64,000 bases of DNA, from assembly GCA_050743075.1 (NCBI GenBank), contig JBOGDS010000002.1, positions 17,876 to 81,875 on the forward strand, written 5' to 3'. The DNA comes from JBOGDS01 sp050743075. Its GTDB lineage: Bacteria > Actinomycetota > Actinomycetes > Jiangellales > Jiangellaceae. How positions within the stretch are numbered: the first letter of the stretch is position 1; each line of letters begins with the position of its first letter. Below the pieces are notes generated by a model, which saw nothing but the letters and a program-made list of their open reading frames with translations, was not told the origin of the DNA and searched no databases. Shown piece after piece: positions 10,582-20,166 of this stretch. The position numbers and the translations under genes are program-made.

Positions 10582-11607
10582 ATGCGTGCTCGCCGGCTGT
10601 TCGCCGTGACCTTGATGACATTGACCCTCGCGCTCGCCGCCTGCGGCGGTGGCGAGGGCGACGACGGCCTCGACGAGTCGAACCTCGTCGTCTACTCGGG
10701 GCGGCAGGAGTCGCTGGTTCAGCCGATCATCGACGACTTCGAGGAGGAAACCGGCATCGAGGTCTCGGTCCGGTACGGCAACACGGCACAACTGGCCGCC
10801 CAGATCATCGAGGAGGGCGACCGAACGCCGGCAGACGTCTACTTCTCCCAGGACGGCGGCGCCCTGGGCGCCCTGGCCAAGGAAGGCATGCTGGCCGAGC
10901 TGCCCGCCGGCCTTCTCGACGTCGTCGACCCCAGGTACCGCGCCGACGACGGCACCTGGATCGGCACTAGCGGCCGGGCTCGCGTGATCGTCTACGACGC
11001 CGACCAACTCACCGAGGACGAGGTCCCCGACAGCGTGTTCGAGCTGACCGACCCGCGGTGGAACGGCGAGGTCGGCATCTCGCCGAGCAACGCGTCGTTC
11101 GAGGCGTTCGTGACCGCGATGCGGGTGCTCGAAGGCGAGGGCGCCGCCCGCGAGTGGCTCGAGGGCATGGTGGCCAACGACGTGCAGATCTTCGACAACA
11201 ACGTGCTCATCCTCAACGCGGCCGAGGACGGCGTCGTCGAGCTCGGCCTGATCAACCATTACTACTGGTACGAACAGGTGGCCGAGGAGGGTCTCGACGC
11301 CGTGCCGGCGAGGCTGAAGTTCCTCGCCGGCGGCGACCCCGGCGCGCTGGTCAACGTCGCCGGTGTCGGCGTGCTGGCGGCCACCGACCGCGAGGACGAG
11401 GCGGTCCGGTTCGCGGAGTATCTGCTGGGTGAGAACGCGCAGACCTTCTTCGCCGAGGACACCAAGGAGTACCCGCTCCTGGAGGGCATCCCCACCGCCG
11501 CCGACCTCCCCCCGCTGGAGTCGCTGCAGACCCCGGACATCGACCTGTCCGACCTCGACACTCTCGAAGTGACCTTGCGGATGATCGAGGAGGCCGGACT
11601 GACCTGA
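10582..11607 (+). CDS. Iron(III) ABC transporter, substrate-binding lipoprotein (FbpA/FutA type)
   Basis: A 341-residue extracellular lipoprotein with an N-terminal signal and a lipobox LALAAC whose Cys lies near residue 21, so it is anchored outside the membrane. The mature part follows the FbpA/Fut periplasmic-binding fold: LVVYSGRQESLVQPIIDDFE at the start of lobe one, PADVYFSQDGGALG, and INHYYWYEQ, which supplies the paired tyrosines used for ferric iron binding. It delivers Fe3+ to the downstream permease. The stop overlaps the permease start (TGATG). The IdeR-like box upstream supports iron control. Confidence 0.93.
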   Translation: MRARRLFAVTLMTLTLALAACGGGEGDDGLDESNLVVYSGRQESLVQPIIDDFEEETGIEVSVRYGNTAQLAAQIIEEGDRTPADVYFSQDGGALGALAKEGMLAELPAGLLDVVDPRYRADDGTWIGTSGRARVIVYDADQLTEDEVPDSVFELTDPRWNGEVGISPSNASFEAFVTAMRVLEGEGAAREWLEGMVANDVQIFDNNVLILNAAEDGVVELGLINHYYWYEQVAEEGLDAVPARLKFLAGGDPGALVNVAGVGVLAATDREDEAVRFAEYLLGENAQTFFAEDTKEYPLLEGIPTAADLPPLESLQTPDIDLSDLDTLEVTLRMIEEAGLT

Positions 11608-13231
11608 TGGCCGCCCCATCCGCCGAGCTCCGCCGAGCCCCTGACGACGTTCAGAACGGACGCCGGTGGAGAAGGCGCCCGACGGCACCCGTCAGCGCCC
11701 GCCGCGTGCCGGCGGTCCTCCTCGTGCCTTCGCTGGTCGCGGCCGGCGTGGCGCTGCTGCCGCTGGTCTACCTGGCCGTTCGAGCCCTCGACGGCGGGGT
11801 CGCGCAGCTGGCCGAGACGCTGTGGCGGGAGCGAACGCTCCAGCTCACCGTCCGCAGCCTGGGGCTGGCAGCCGTCGTCACGGCGGCATCGCTCGTCGTC
11901 GGCATCTCACTGGCCTGGCTGACGACCCGGACCCGACTGCCCGGCCGCCGGGCCTGGGCGGTCGTCGCCGCACTCCCGCTGGCGGTGCCGTCCTACGTCG
12001 CTGCGTACGCCTGGGTAGCGACGTTCCCGCGGATCTCGCCGTTCCTGGGCTCGGTGCTGGTGCTGACGTTGTGCTGCTACCCGTACGTGTTCCTGACCGT
12101 GGCAGCAACACTGGGACGCACCGACCCGGCGCTGGAGGAGGTGGCGCGTTCGCTGGGCAAGGGACGGCTGGCCACGTTCTTCGCGGTGACCCTTCGCCAG
12201 GTCCGCCCGGCGGCGGCGGTCGGTGGGTTGCTCGTCGCCCTCTACGTGCTGTCCGACTTCGGCGCGGTGGCCATCCTTCGCTACGACGTCTTCACCCGGG
12301 TGATCTACACGTCCTACCGGTCGAGCTTCGACGGCACCGCGGCAGCGGCGCTCGGCCTGGTACTCGTTCTGGTCACCCTGGTCGTCGTGTGGGCGGAGGG
12401 GCGTAGCCGTGGTCGGGCGGCCCAGGCCCGGATCGGCTCCGGCGCGGCTCGGGCCCACCGGCAGGTCGCCCTGGGCCGGCTCGGTACTGCGGCCGGACTC
12501 AGCTGGGCGGCCCTTGTGGCCGGGTTGGCTCTCGGGTTCCCCTTGGGCAGCCTCACCTACTGGCTGACCCAGCGGTCGGCCGACCTGGATCTCCCCGCAC
12601 TGGGCAGTGCCGCGGTCTCGACGGTGACCGTCTCGGGCCTCGGTGCCCTGGTGACGACGGTGCTCGCCATTCCGGTGGGCGTCATGGCGGCCCGGTACCG
12701 GTCGCGCGCCGTGCGGGCGGTGGAACAGGCGTCGTACGCCGGACACGCCCTGCCGGGCATCGTCGTTGCCCTGGCACTGGTGTTCTTCGGCGTGCGCTAC
12801 GCCTATCCGATCTACCAGCAGACGCCGCTGCTCGTGCTCGCCTACGCCGTGCTGTTCCTGCCGGCAGCGGTCGGAGCGGTGCGCGCGTCGGTGGCCCAGT
12901 CGCCGCCCGTGCTCGAAGAGGTCGCGCGATCACTCGGGCGCAGCCCGGGGAGGGTGCTGCGCGACGTCACGCTCCCACTCGCGGGTCCCGGTGTCGCGGC
13001 CGGCGCGGCTCTGGTGTTCCTGACCTGCATGAAAGAGCTTCCGGCGACCTTGTTGCTCCGGCCGACCGGCCTCGAGACGCTGGCCACCGAGCTGTGGGCA
13101 GAGACCGAGGTGGGCGCATACGCTGCCGCCGCGCCGTACGCGACGCTGCTGGTGCTGCTCGCGGCTCTGCCCACCTTCGTTCTAGGGCACCGCCGCCGGT
13201 CGGCGACACTGGAGGGACCGGGAGGTACGTC

Positions 13232-13235
<4 letters not shown>
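11607..13235 (+). CDS. Iron(III) ABC transporter, fused permease (FbpB type)
   Basis: A 542-residue membrane protein made of two BPD-transp-1 domains in one chain, as usual for FbpB. Each half carries an EAA loop that contacts the ATPase: EEVARSLGKGRLATF in the first half and EEVARSLGRSPGRVL in the second. About 12 transmembrane helices can be counted. It moves iron released by the upstream lipoprotein across the cytoplasmic membrane. The start overlaps the preceding stop, and its own stop overlaps the ATPase start (GTGA), so all three parts are coupled. Confidence 0.93.
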
Positions 13236-14269
<1,034 letters not shown>

Positions 14270-14270
14270 G

Positions 14271-14642
14271 GTGGGCGTGAGGGCGCGGCTGCTCTTCTGC
14301 CTGGCGGTCCTGACGCAGGTCGCCGTGCTCTATGCACCCGGCACCGGCGCGACGCCGGCGGTATCGCACCTGGACAAGCTCGTCCACGCCGCCGTCTTCG
14401 CGGCGGTCATCTGGACCGGCCGCCGAGCGGGCCTTCCGTTGCCGGCGCTCGTCGCGATCTTTGCCGCGCATGTCGTGGCGAGCGAGATCGTGCAGCACCT
14501 GCTGTTGGACGAGCGTGGCGGCGACCCTGCCGATGTCCTCGCCGACCTGGTCGGCGTGGGCCTGGGCGCGACTCTGCCCAGGACACGGCTTGGCCACGAC
14601 GGTGCCGCGAGCGGCGGTACACGGGGCAGCATGGGGACATGA
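14271..14642 (+). CDS. VanZ-like small membrane protein
   Basis: A 123-residue protein with three to four hydrophobic helices and the short motif HLDKLVHAAVFAAVIW, which resembles the VanZ-like family (helix beginning with D-K-x-x-H). Function is unknown. Some VanZ proteins affect glycopeptide sensitivity, but this similarity does not establish that. GTG starts at 14271 and 14277 are both possible. It follows the iron transporter by one base and overlaps the YqgE start by four, so it may be read with either neighbour. Confidence 0.6.
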   Translation: MGVRARLLFCLAVLTQVAVLYAPGTGATPAVSHLDKLVHAAVFAAVIWTGRRAGLPLPALVAIFAAHVVASEIVQHLLLDERGGDPADVLADLVGVGLGATLPRTRLGHDGAASGGTRGSMGT

Positions 14643-15196
14643 GCGACGACCTCTTCACCGGGCGGCTGCTCGTCGCGACGCCGGCCCTTCGGGACCCGAA
14701 CTTCGCACGGTCGGTGGTCTATGTGCTCTTGCATGAGCCGGACGGTGCACTGGGCGTCGTCGTCAACCGGCCGACGTCGATGCCCGTCACCGACATCCTG
14801 CCGAGCTGGCAGCCGGTGGTCACCGAGCCCGGCGTTGTCTTCCAGGGCGGTCCGGTCAGCCTGGACAGCGCGCTTGGGCTCGTCGCCATGGTCGACGGCA
14901 ACGAGCCCCTCGGCGTACGGCGCGTCAGCGGCCGGGTCGGAGTCGTCGACCTGGACGCGCCACCGGAGGTCGTGCAACCGGGCGTCGTGGCGATGAGGGT
15001 GTTCGCGGGCTACGCGGGGTGGTCTCCCGACCAGCTCGAGAGCGAGATCGACGAGGGGTCCTGGTACGTCGTCGACGCCCATCCCGAGGACGCCTTCCGG
15101 GGCGATGTCGATGTCCTCTGGCAGACCGTGCTCCGGCGCCAGGACGGCCTGCTTGCCATGATGGCGACGTTCCCGCCCGACCCGTCGCTCAACTAG
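14639..15196 (+). CDS. YqgE/AlgH family protein (UPF0301)
   Basis: A 185-residue soluble protein with the complete YqgE/AlgH pattern: LLVATPALRDPNFARSVVY at the N terminus, HEPDGALGVVVNRP, FQGGPV and the conserved RVFAGYAGWSPDQLESEI segment. Biochemical role is unsettled. Members have been linked to alginate regulation in Pseudomonas, but most bacteria that carry the family lack alginate. The ATG overlaps the preceding stop (ATGA). Confidence 0.9.
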   Translation: MSDDLFTGRLLVATPALRDPNFARSVVYVLLHEPDGALGVVVNRPTSMPVTDILPSWQPVVTEPGVVFQGGPVSLDSALGLVAMVDGNEPLGVRRVSGRVGVVDLDAPPEVVQPGVVAMRVFAGYAGWSPDQLESEIDEGSWYVVDAHPEDAFRGDVDVLWQTVLRRQDGLLAMMATFPPDPSLN

Positions 15197-15207
15197 CCGT
15201 GCCGATG

Positions 15208-15261
15208 TCAGCCCTCGTTGCCGCCCTGGCTGTCGCCGCCGGACCGGAGCGTGTTCCAGAT
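15208..15261 (-). pseudogene. Remnant of DUF3039 gene 3' end (duplicate of 16342 onward)
   Basis: Read on the minus strand, these 54 bases encode IWNTLRSGGDSQGGNEG followed by a stop. The intact DUF3039 gene 1.1 kb away ends IWDSLRSGGDGQGGDEG, stop. The DNA of the two copies differs at about 5 of 57 positions, then similarity ends abruptly on the upstream side. No other part of the gene is present. The scrap and the intact gene bracket the quinone-oxidoreductase-like gene, which suggests that gene arrived together with, or beside, a second copy of the DUF3039 tail. Confidence 0.8.
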
Positions 15262-15306
15262 CTGGGGCTGCTGTTACCGTGCTGCGATGCACAGGCTGGG
15301 TGATCA

Positions 15307-16272
15307 ATGAAGGCTGCGGTCTGCGTGAGGTACGGGCCTCCCGAGGTGGTGCGGATCAGGGAGGTGCCCGAGCCGGTGCCGGCGGGCGGCGAGGTGCTGG
15401 TGAAGGTCTTCGCGGCGACAGTCAACTCCGGCGACGCCCGGCTGCGGGCGCTGCGCGTCCCACGCGGGATGAGCCTGCTGGTGCGGCTGAACGTTGGCGT
15501 CATCAAACCGAGGCAGCCCGTCTTCGGTTTCGATGTGGCTGGGCGGGTCGAGGCGGTGGGTGCGGCGGTCACCAGCTTCCGGCCGGGCGACCGGGTGGTT
15601 GCGTCGCGGAGATTCGATCTGGGCTGCCACGCCGAACTGGTCACTGTTGACGAACACGGGGTGATCGCCAGGATCCCCGAGAACCTGAGTTACCGGGATG
15701 CCGTGTCCCTCTGGTTTGGTGGCGCGACGGCGCTCCACTTCCTCCGGGTGGGGAGGCTCGCCTCCGGTGAGACGGTGCTGATCAATGGCGCCTCCGGTGC
15801 GGTCGGCACCATGGCGGTGCAACTCGCCAAGCACCGCGGCGCCGAGGTGACCGCCGTGTGCAGCGGCGCCAACGCGGACCTGGTCCGGGGTCTTGGGGCC
15901 GACCACGTCATCGACTATACGGCGGAGGACTTCACCCGCACTGGGCGCCGCTATGACGTGATCATGGACAATCACGGCAACGCGCCCTACGCGCGGGTCA
16001 AGGGTTCGCTGGAGCCCGGTGGCCGTCTCCTGGCGGTCATCGGCGATCTGTGGCAGATGCTGGCCGCGGCGCGGCGGAAGGCCGTGGTAGGCGACACCGC
16101 CTCGATGAACGCCGCGGACTGTCGAACCCTCATGTCGCTGGCTGAGCGGGGAGAACTGAAGCCGGTGATCGACTCGGTGCTGCCGTTCACGCAGATCGTC
16201 GACGCGCATCGCCGGGTCGACAGCGGCCACAAGGTCGGAAGCGTCGTGCTCACGTTGGGGCAGGACGGCTGA
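15307..16272 (+). CDS. Zinc-free medium-chain dehydrogenase/quinone oxidoreductase-like
   Basis: A 321-residue NAD(P)H-dependent oxidoreductase of the MDR superfamily, quinone-reductase branch. Seen: an N-terminal GroES-like fold (FGFDVAGRVEAVG, FRPGDRVV), the cofactor loop INGASGAVGTMAVQLAKHRGA in the Rossmann domain, and GLGADHVIDY. The cysteine cluster of zinc alcohol dehydrogenases is missing, so it probably reduces quinones or other alpha,beta-unsaturated carbonyls. Substrate unknown. It lies between an intact DUF3039 gene and a duplicate of that gene's 3' end, so it may be acquired cargo. Confidence 0.85.
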   Translation: MKAAVCVRYGPPEVVRIREVPEPVPAGGEVLVKVFAATVNSGDARLRALRVPRGMSLLVRLNVGVIKPRQPVFGFDVAGRVEAVGAAVTSFRPGDRVVASRRFDLGCHAELVTVDEHGVIARIPENLSYRDAVSLWFGGATALHFLRVGRLASGETVLINGASGAVGTMAVQLAKHRGAEVTAVCSGANADLVRGLGADHVIDYTAEDFTRTGRRYDVIMDNHGNAPYARVKGSLEPGGRLLAVIGDLWQMLAAARRKAVVGDTASMNAADCRTLMSLAERGELKPVIDSVLPFTQIVDAHRRVDSGHKVGSVVLTLGQDG

Positions 16273-16341
16273 ACCATACGCACTCGATCGGCATCAGCAT
16301 GCCGAGCAAGCTGCATCGCCTCGCCGGGCGGGCCGTGGGTG

Positions 16342-16614
16342 TCAGCCCTCGTCGCCGCCCTGGCCGTCCCCGCCGGACCGGAGCGAGTCCCAGATCTTCT
16401 TACAGTCCGGGCAGACGGGGTACCGCTGCGGGTCTCGGCTGGGCACCCAGACCTTGCCGCACAGGGCGATGACCGGTGTGCCATTCACCATCGCGTCGGT
16501 GAGCTTGTCCTTCGGAACGTAGTGAGAGAAGCGCTCGTGGTCGCCGTCGTCGGTGCTGGGGCGGGTGCGGGTGTCCTTGACGGTCTCGGCGCCGGGGCTG
16601 AGCTGGGTGGTCAC
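16342..16614 (-). CDS. DUF3039 domain-containing protein
   Basis: A 90-residue protein with the DUF3039 core ERFSHYVPKDKLTDAMVNG, then PVIALCGKVWVPSRDP and YPVCPDCKKIWDSL. The conserved cysteines in CGKVW and CPDCK probably bind a metal, as in small zinc-ribbon proteins. Family function is unknown and its range is essentially actinobacterial. The GTG at 16614 gives the usual length; the frame is open to 16683, but that would overlap the divergent MFS gene. The last 17 codons are duplicated at 15208-15261. Confidence 0.88.
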   Translation of the reverse strand: MTTQLSPGAETVKDTRTRPSTDDGDHERFSHYVPKDKLTDAMVNGTPVIALCGKVWVPSRDPQRYPVCPDCKKIWDSLRSGGDGQGGDEG

Positions 16615-16670
16615 GGCGCCCAGTGTACGGAGGTGGAATGGCCGGCGCGGCGTGTTGGTTTGACTAGCTC

Positions 16671-18062
16671 GTGACGGGGGCACCGGTGCTGGAGGGCGCG
16701 ACCAGCGTTCTCGATCCCCGGTTGCGGCGGCTGACCGTCGGCATCGTGGCCACGGTCGCGTTCATCGCGTTCGAGGCCATGGCGGTCGGGACGGCGATGC
16801 CGAAGGCGGTTCCGGCGCTGGATGGCATGCCGCTCTACGCGCTCGCCTTCTCCGGCTACTTCACGACCAGCCTGTTCGGGATGGTCCTGGCGGGTGAAAT
16901 CTGCGACCGGCGCGGCCCCAAGCTGCCGCTGATCGCGGGTGCCGCCTCGTTCACGGCGGGCCTGCTGCTGGCAGGCGCGGCGCAGTCGATGTGGCCGTTC
17001 GTCGTCGGGCGGGCCGTGCAGGGTCTCGGCGGCGGCATCGTCATCGTCGCTCTGTACGTACTGATGGGACGCGCCTACGACGACGCGCTGCGACCCCGCA
17101 TGTTCGCGGCCGTCTCCGCCGCCTGGGTCGTCCCTTCGATCGTGGGTCCGCTGATCGCCGGTGCCGTGGCCGACCACCTCAGCTGGCGGTTGGTGTTCCT
17201 CGGCATCGCGCCCCTGGTCGTCGTCCCGGTGTTGATCGCGTTGCCGTCCGTGACGGCCTACGACGGCCCGCCGCCCGCGGGGCCGACCCTGCGGCGTGGC
17301 CGCAAGCGGCTCGCGCTGGCGGCAGCGGTCGGCATGGGCCTGCTCCAGCTGGCCGGTGTCCGGGCCGACGCCGTCGCCGTCGGATTCGTGGTGGTCGCAC
17401 TCGCACTGCTGGTGCCGAGCCTGCCGCGGCTGCTGCCACCGGGCACGCTGCGGTTCAAGCGGGGTCTGCCCACCGTCGTCGCGATGCGCGGTGTGCTCGC
17501 CGGAGCGTTCTTCGGCGCCGAGGCGTTCATCCCCATCATGCTGGTGCAGGAGCGCGGGCTGTCGACGACCCTCGCCGGGCTCGCCCTGACTGGTGGCGCG
17601 CTGGGCTGGTCGACGGGCTCGTGGTACCAGGGGCGTCCGAACATGCGGACGCCGCGCTACCGGCTGGTGCGGGGAGGCGCAGCGCTGGTGGCCGCCGGTA
17701 TCGCCGGGATGGGCCTCGTGCTCGTCCCAGCTGTTCCGGTCGTCGTCGCCGGCCTGGCCTGGGTCGTCGGCGCGATGGGCATGGGCTTGGCGATGGCCAG
17801 CGTCGGCGTGCTGCTCTTCGAGCTCTCGCCGGTGAAGGACCACGGCGCCAACTCGGCCTCGCTCCAGCTGGCGGACTCGATTTTCTCGATCGTCTTCATC
17901 GTGTTGGCGGGCGTGATCTTCGGCTCGACGCACGATGCTGCCCGTGAGCCGGAGACGAGCCCAGCTGTCTATGCGACGATCCTCGCCATCATGGTCGCGC
18001 TGGCCCTGTTCGGTGCGTGGGCAGCCGGTCGGGTGCGCCGCCCGCGGGAATCGCCGGCGTAG
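16671..18062 (+). CDS. MFS transporter (drug exporter-like)
   Basis: A 463-residue major facilitator with about 12-14 hydrophobic helices. Signature loop features are present: LAGEICDRRGPKLPL between helices 2 and 3 (the MFS motif A position) and VVGRAVQGLGGGI in the following helix, like DHA-type exporters. Substrate unknown. The GTG start is 56 bases from the divergent DUF3039 start, so the two genes share a short promoter region. Confidence 0.85.
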   Translation: MTGAPVLEGATSVLDPRLRRLTVGIVATVAFIAFEAMAVGTAMPKAVPALDGMPLYALAFSGYFTTSLFGMVLAGEICDRRGPKLPLIAGAASFTAGLLLAGAAQSMWPFVVGRAVQGLGGGIVIVALYVLMGRAYDDALRPRMFAAVSAAWVVPSIVGPLIAGAVADHLSWRLVFLGIAPLVVVPVLIALPSVTAYDGPPPAGPTLRRGRKRLALAAAVGMGLLQLAGVRADAVAVGFVVVALALLVPSLPRLLPPGTLRFKRGLPTVVAMRGVLAGAFFGAEAFIPIMLVQERGLSTTLAGLALTGGALGWSTGSWYQGRPNMRTPRYRLVRGGAALVAAGIAGMGLVLVPAVPVVVAGLAWVVGAMGMGLAMASVGVLLFELSPVKDHGANSASLQLADSIFSIVFIVLAGVIFGSTHDAAREPETSPAVYATILAIMVALALFGAWAAGRVRRPRESPA

Positions 18063-18110
18063 CCGCGTCGTTGCACGTCAAGGACCTTTTGACGAGGAGT
18101 AGACGACACC

Positions 18111-18491
18111 GTGGCCACCTTGACCATGAATAGCGAGAACCACGACGACACCGTGACCGACGGCATCGTCCTGATCGACTTCTGGGCGGCGTGGTGCGGC
18201 CCGTGCCTTCGGTTCGCTCCCGTCTTCGAGAAGGCGTCCGAGCGACATGCCGACGTGACGTTTGCGAAGGTGGACACCGAAGACCAGCGGGCGCTGTCGG
18301 CGATGTACGGCATCACGTCCATTCCCACTCTGGTGGCCTACCGCGACGGCATCCCGGTGTTCAGCCAGCCTGGCGCGCTGCCCGAGGCTGTGCTCGAGGA
18401 CCTGATCGGGCAGGTACGCGCGCTCGACATGGACGAGGTCCGCACGACGTACGAGCAGCAGCTGGCCGAGCGCAACGCCTCCACCGCATGA
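18111..18491 (+). CDS. Thioredoxin family protein
   Basis: A 126-residue cytosolic thioredoxin with the redox motif WCGPC (Cys29 and Cys32), preceded by LIDFWAAW and followed by the cis-proline segment SIPTLV. It would reduce protein disulfides using a thioredoxin or similar reductase. The C-terminal tail beyond the fold is about 20 residues longer than minimal thioredoxins. A GAGGAG ribosome site lies upstream of the GTG start. Its stop codon forms the first bases of a strong hairpin. Confidence 0.9.
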   Translation: MATLTMNSENHDDTVTDGIVLIDFWAAWCGPCLRFAPVFEKASERHADVTFAKVDTEDQRALSAMYGITSIPTLVAYRDGIPVFSQPGALPEAVLEDLIGQVRALDMDEVRTTYEQQLAERNASTA

Positions 18492-18537
18492 TCATGTCGA
18501 CTCTGCCTCCTCACAGGGCGGCGAGTCGACATGATCA
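18489..18537. terminator. Perfect 15-bp hairpin between convergent genes
   Basis: TGATCATGTCGACTC at 18489-18503 is repeated inverted and without mismatch at 18523-18537, around a 19-base loop. It contains the thioredoxin stop codon and lies before the converging sigma-factor stop, so it could end transcription from both sides. No T-tract is present. The same TGATCATG stem start recurs at 22298 and 41185. Confidence 0.6.
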
Positions 18538-18584
18538 CGGGATCGATCGGGCTCGTGGCGGCGGAGACCGTCACCGACGCAGCG

Positions 18585-20048
18585 TCACGATGTGATGCAG
18601 GGCGGCACGTCGCTGTGGACGACCGTGAACCTCTCAACCTCATCGGTCTCAGGAATCGTGAAGTGCACCCGTGCCGGGCACCCTGGCTCGCTGGCCGATC
18701 CGAACGAGATCGGCACCGGCTGATCCGGCACAACCACCATCGACGAAGGGGAGACCACCAGCCACCCCGACGTCGTTGTGGCGAGGATCTCCATGGGCTC
18801 TGCCGACTCGGTTGTGATCCAGACCGTCGCCTGCCTGCGAACCATGGTGAGGCTGTCGCACTCGTTGGCCAGCACGGGGTCGCAGTAGATGACGATGAGG
18901 TCGGGTGACGGCGGTGGCTCAGGGGTTGATGGCGGTGGCTGCGTCGTTTCGGGCCCGGGCGAGGTCGGTGGCGGCGTCGCGCTCGGTGCTGGCGTCGTCA
19001 TCGGGCTCGGCGACGGCGCGCTCGCGGTTGGCGCGGGCGTCGGTGTTGGCGTCGCGCTCGGTGCTGGCGACGGGGTGAGGGTGAGGGCGGCATCGGTCGT
19101 CCCACCGATCAGCGCCATGCCGCCGACCATCAGGGCCGCGACGCCAGCGGCCGCGACCGCGGGTGCCCGCCACCCGAAGATCATCCGCGGCATGTCGAGC
19201 GGGTTCGGGAAGCCGTCACGGTTGAAGCGGCCGGCCCGCTTGGCGATCTCGGCGTGGTAGGAGACGAGCTCGACCTCGCCGTACGCACCGAGCACGCGCT
19301 CGCGCAGCGCAGGGGGCGCGACCAGCATCGGAGTCGCGCCGAGAAGCGCGGCCGCGCTGACGTCGCGCCGCTTTCGCTCCGTACAACCTGTGCATGACTC
19401 GATGTGCCGTGCGACTCGCTTGCGCAGCAGCACGGTCATCGCACCGTCCCACCCGGCGAGCAACCCGTCGAGCGTGACGCAGTCGCGGCGCCCGGTGCGC
19501 GCAACGATCAGCGCGGCAAGGGCTCGCTCCAGCTGCTGGCGCGCTGTGGAGAGCACGGCGGCGGCAAGGTTCGTGGAGACGCCCATCGCGGCGGCAAGCT
19601 CGGGTCCGTCAAGACGATGCCGCAGGGACAGGTCGAGGACCTCGCGCTCGCGGGGGTTCAGACCATCGGCGGCGGTCCAGACGAGGGTGGTCAGCTCCTC
19701 CTGCCGAACGTCCGAGTCGAGGTCGACGGTCTCGTCGGTCACGGCGCCCACGCCCTCGAGGGCCGCCTCGTCCAATGCCGTGGTGCGGCCACGGACTCGT
19801 ACGATCCGCAGGCACTCGTTGCGGGCGATCGCGTAGAGCCATGACCGGAGCCGATCGTCCCCGCGCAACTGGCCGATGCGCTCGGCGGCGATGACGAACG
19901 TGTCCTGCACGGCATCGGCCGCGGCATCCCGGTCGCGCAGCATGGAAGCGCAGTAGGTGAACAGCCGGTCCGCATAGGCGCGGTAGGCCTCGGCGAGCCC
20001 CGCCGGGTCCTTGGCACGCATCGAGGCCGCGATCGCGGCGTCGTCCAC
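18585..20048 (-). CDS. ECF sigma factor fused to zinc-finger, membrane helix and extracytoplasmic domain
   Basis: A 487-residue multidomain regulator. Residues about 12-85 are sigma region 2 (YADRLFTYCASMLRDRDAAADAVQDTFV) and about 118-180 are region 4 (LNPREREVLDLSLRHRLDGPELAAAMG). Cys190, His215, Cys219 and Cys222 give the C-x24-H-x3-C-x2-C spacing of zinc anti-sigma domains. A single membrane helix follows at about 294-316, then a Pro/Thr/Ser-rich linker (about 325-383) and an outside domain of about 100 residues with four to five cysteines. Sigma, anti-sigma and sensor thus appear in one chain, so release of the sigma part would need proteolysis or allostery. GTG at 20048 is the likely start. 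An IS110 element begins just upstream and may have replaced the native promoter. Confidence 0.82.
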   Translation of the reverse strand: MDDAAIAASMRAKDPAGLAEAYRAYADRLFTYCASMLRDRDAAADAVQDTFVIAAERIGQLRGDDRLRSWLYAIARNECLRIVRVRGRTTALDEAALEGVGAVTDETVDLDSDVRQEELTTLVWTAADGLNPREREVLDLSLRHRLDGPELAAAMGVSTNLAAAVLSTARQQLERALAALIVARTGRRDCVTLDGLLAGWDGAMTVLLRKRVARHIESCTGCTERKRRDVSAAALLGATPMLVAPPALRERVLGAYGEVELVSYHAEIAKRAGRFNRDGFPNPLDMPRMIFGWRAPAVAAAGVAALMVGGMALIGGTTDAALTLTPSPAPSATPTPTPAPTASAPSPSPMTTPAPSATPPPTSPGPETTQPPPSTPEPPPSPDLIVIYCDPVLANECDSLTMVRRQATVWITTESAEPMEILATTTSGWLVVSPSSMVVVPDQPVPISFGSASEPGCPARVHFTIPETDEVERFTVVHSDVPPCITS

Positions 20049-20081
20049 GGTTGGGACCCTAGACGGTATGGGGGTTGATGG

Positions 20082-20163
20082 CTGGGGCCTCGCGCACATG
20101 TGACCGTGGGTTGCCGACGCAGGGTGGTCCTGGCCGGTAGAGCCACAGATGTGGGAGGCCCCA
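20082..20163 (+). repeat. Inverted repeat in the left flank of the IS110 element
   Basis: TGGGGCCTC at 20083-20091 pairs with GAGGCCCCA at 20155-20163, and inside it CACATGTG (20095-20102) can pair with CACAGATGTG (20144-20153) with one bulge. The transcript would fold into a long stem directly before the transposase ATG at 20167. It may be part of a bridge RNA, or a structure that limits translation from outside transcripts. No homologue was compared. Confidence 0.5.
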
Positions 20164-20166
20164 GTG

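Noticed and set aside
15208..16399. The DUF3039 duplication as a transposon target-site duplication
   Set aside because: It is about 55 bases long, imperfect, and no transposase is nearby; target duplications are short and initially identical.
18889..19090. Repetitive GTGTTGGCGTCGCGCTC-like stretches that could be mistaken for a CRISPR or minisatellite array
   Set aside because: They encode the Pro/Thr/Ser linker of the sigma-fusion protein on the minus strand; units are irregular and there are no spacers.
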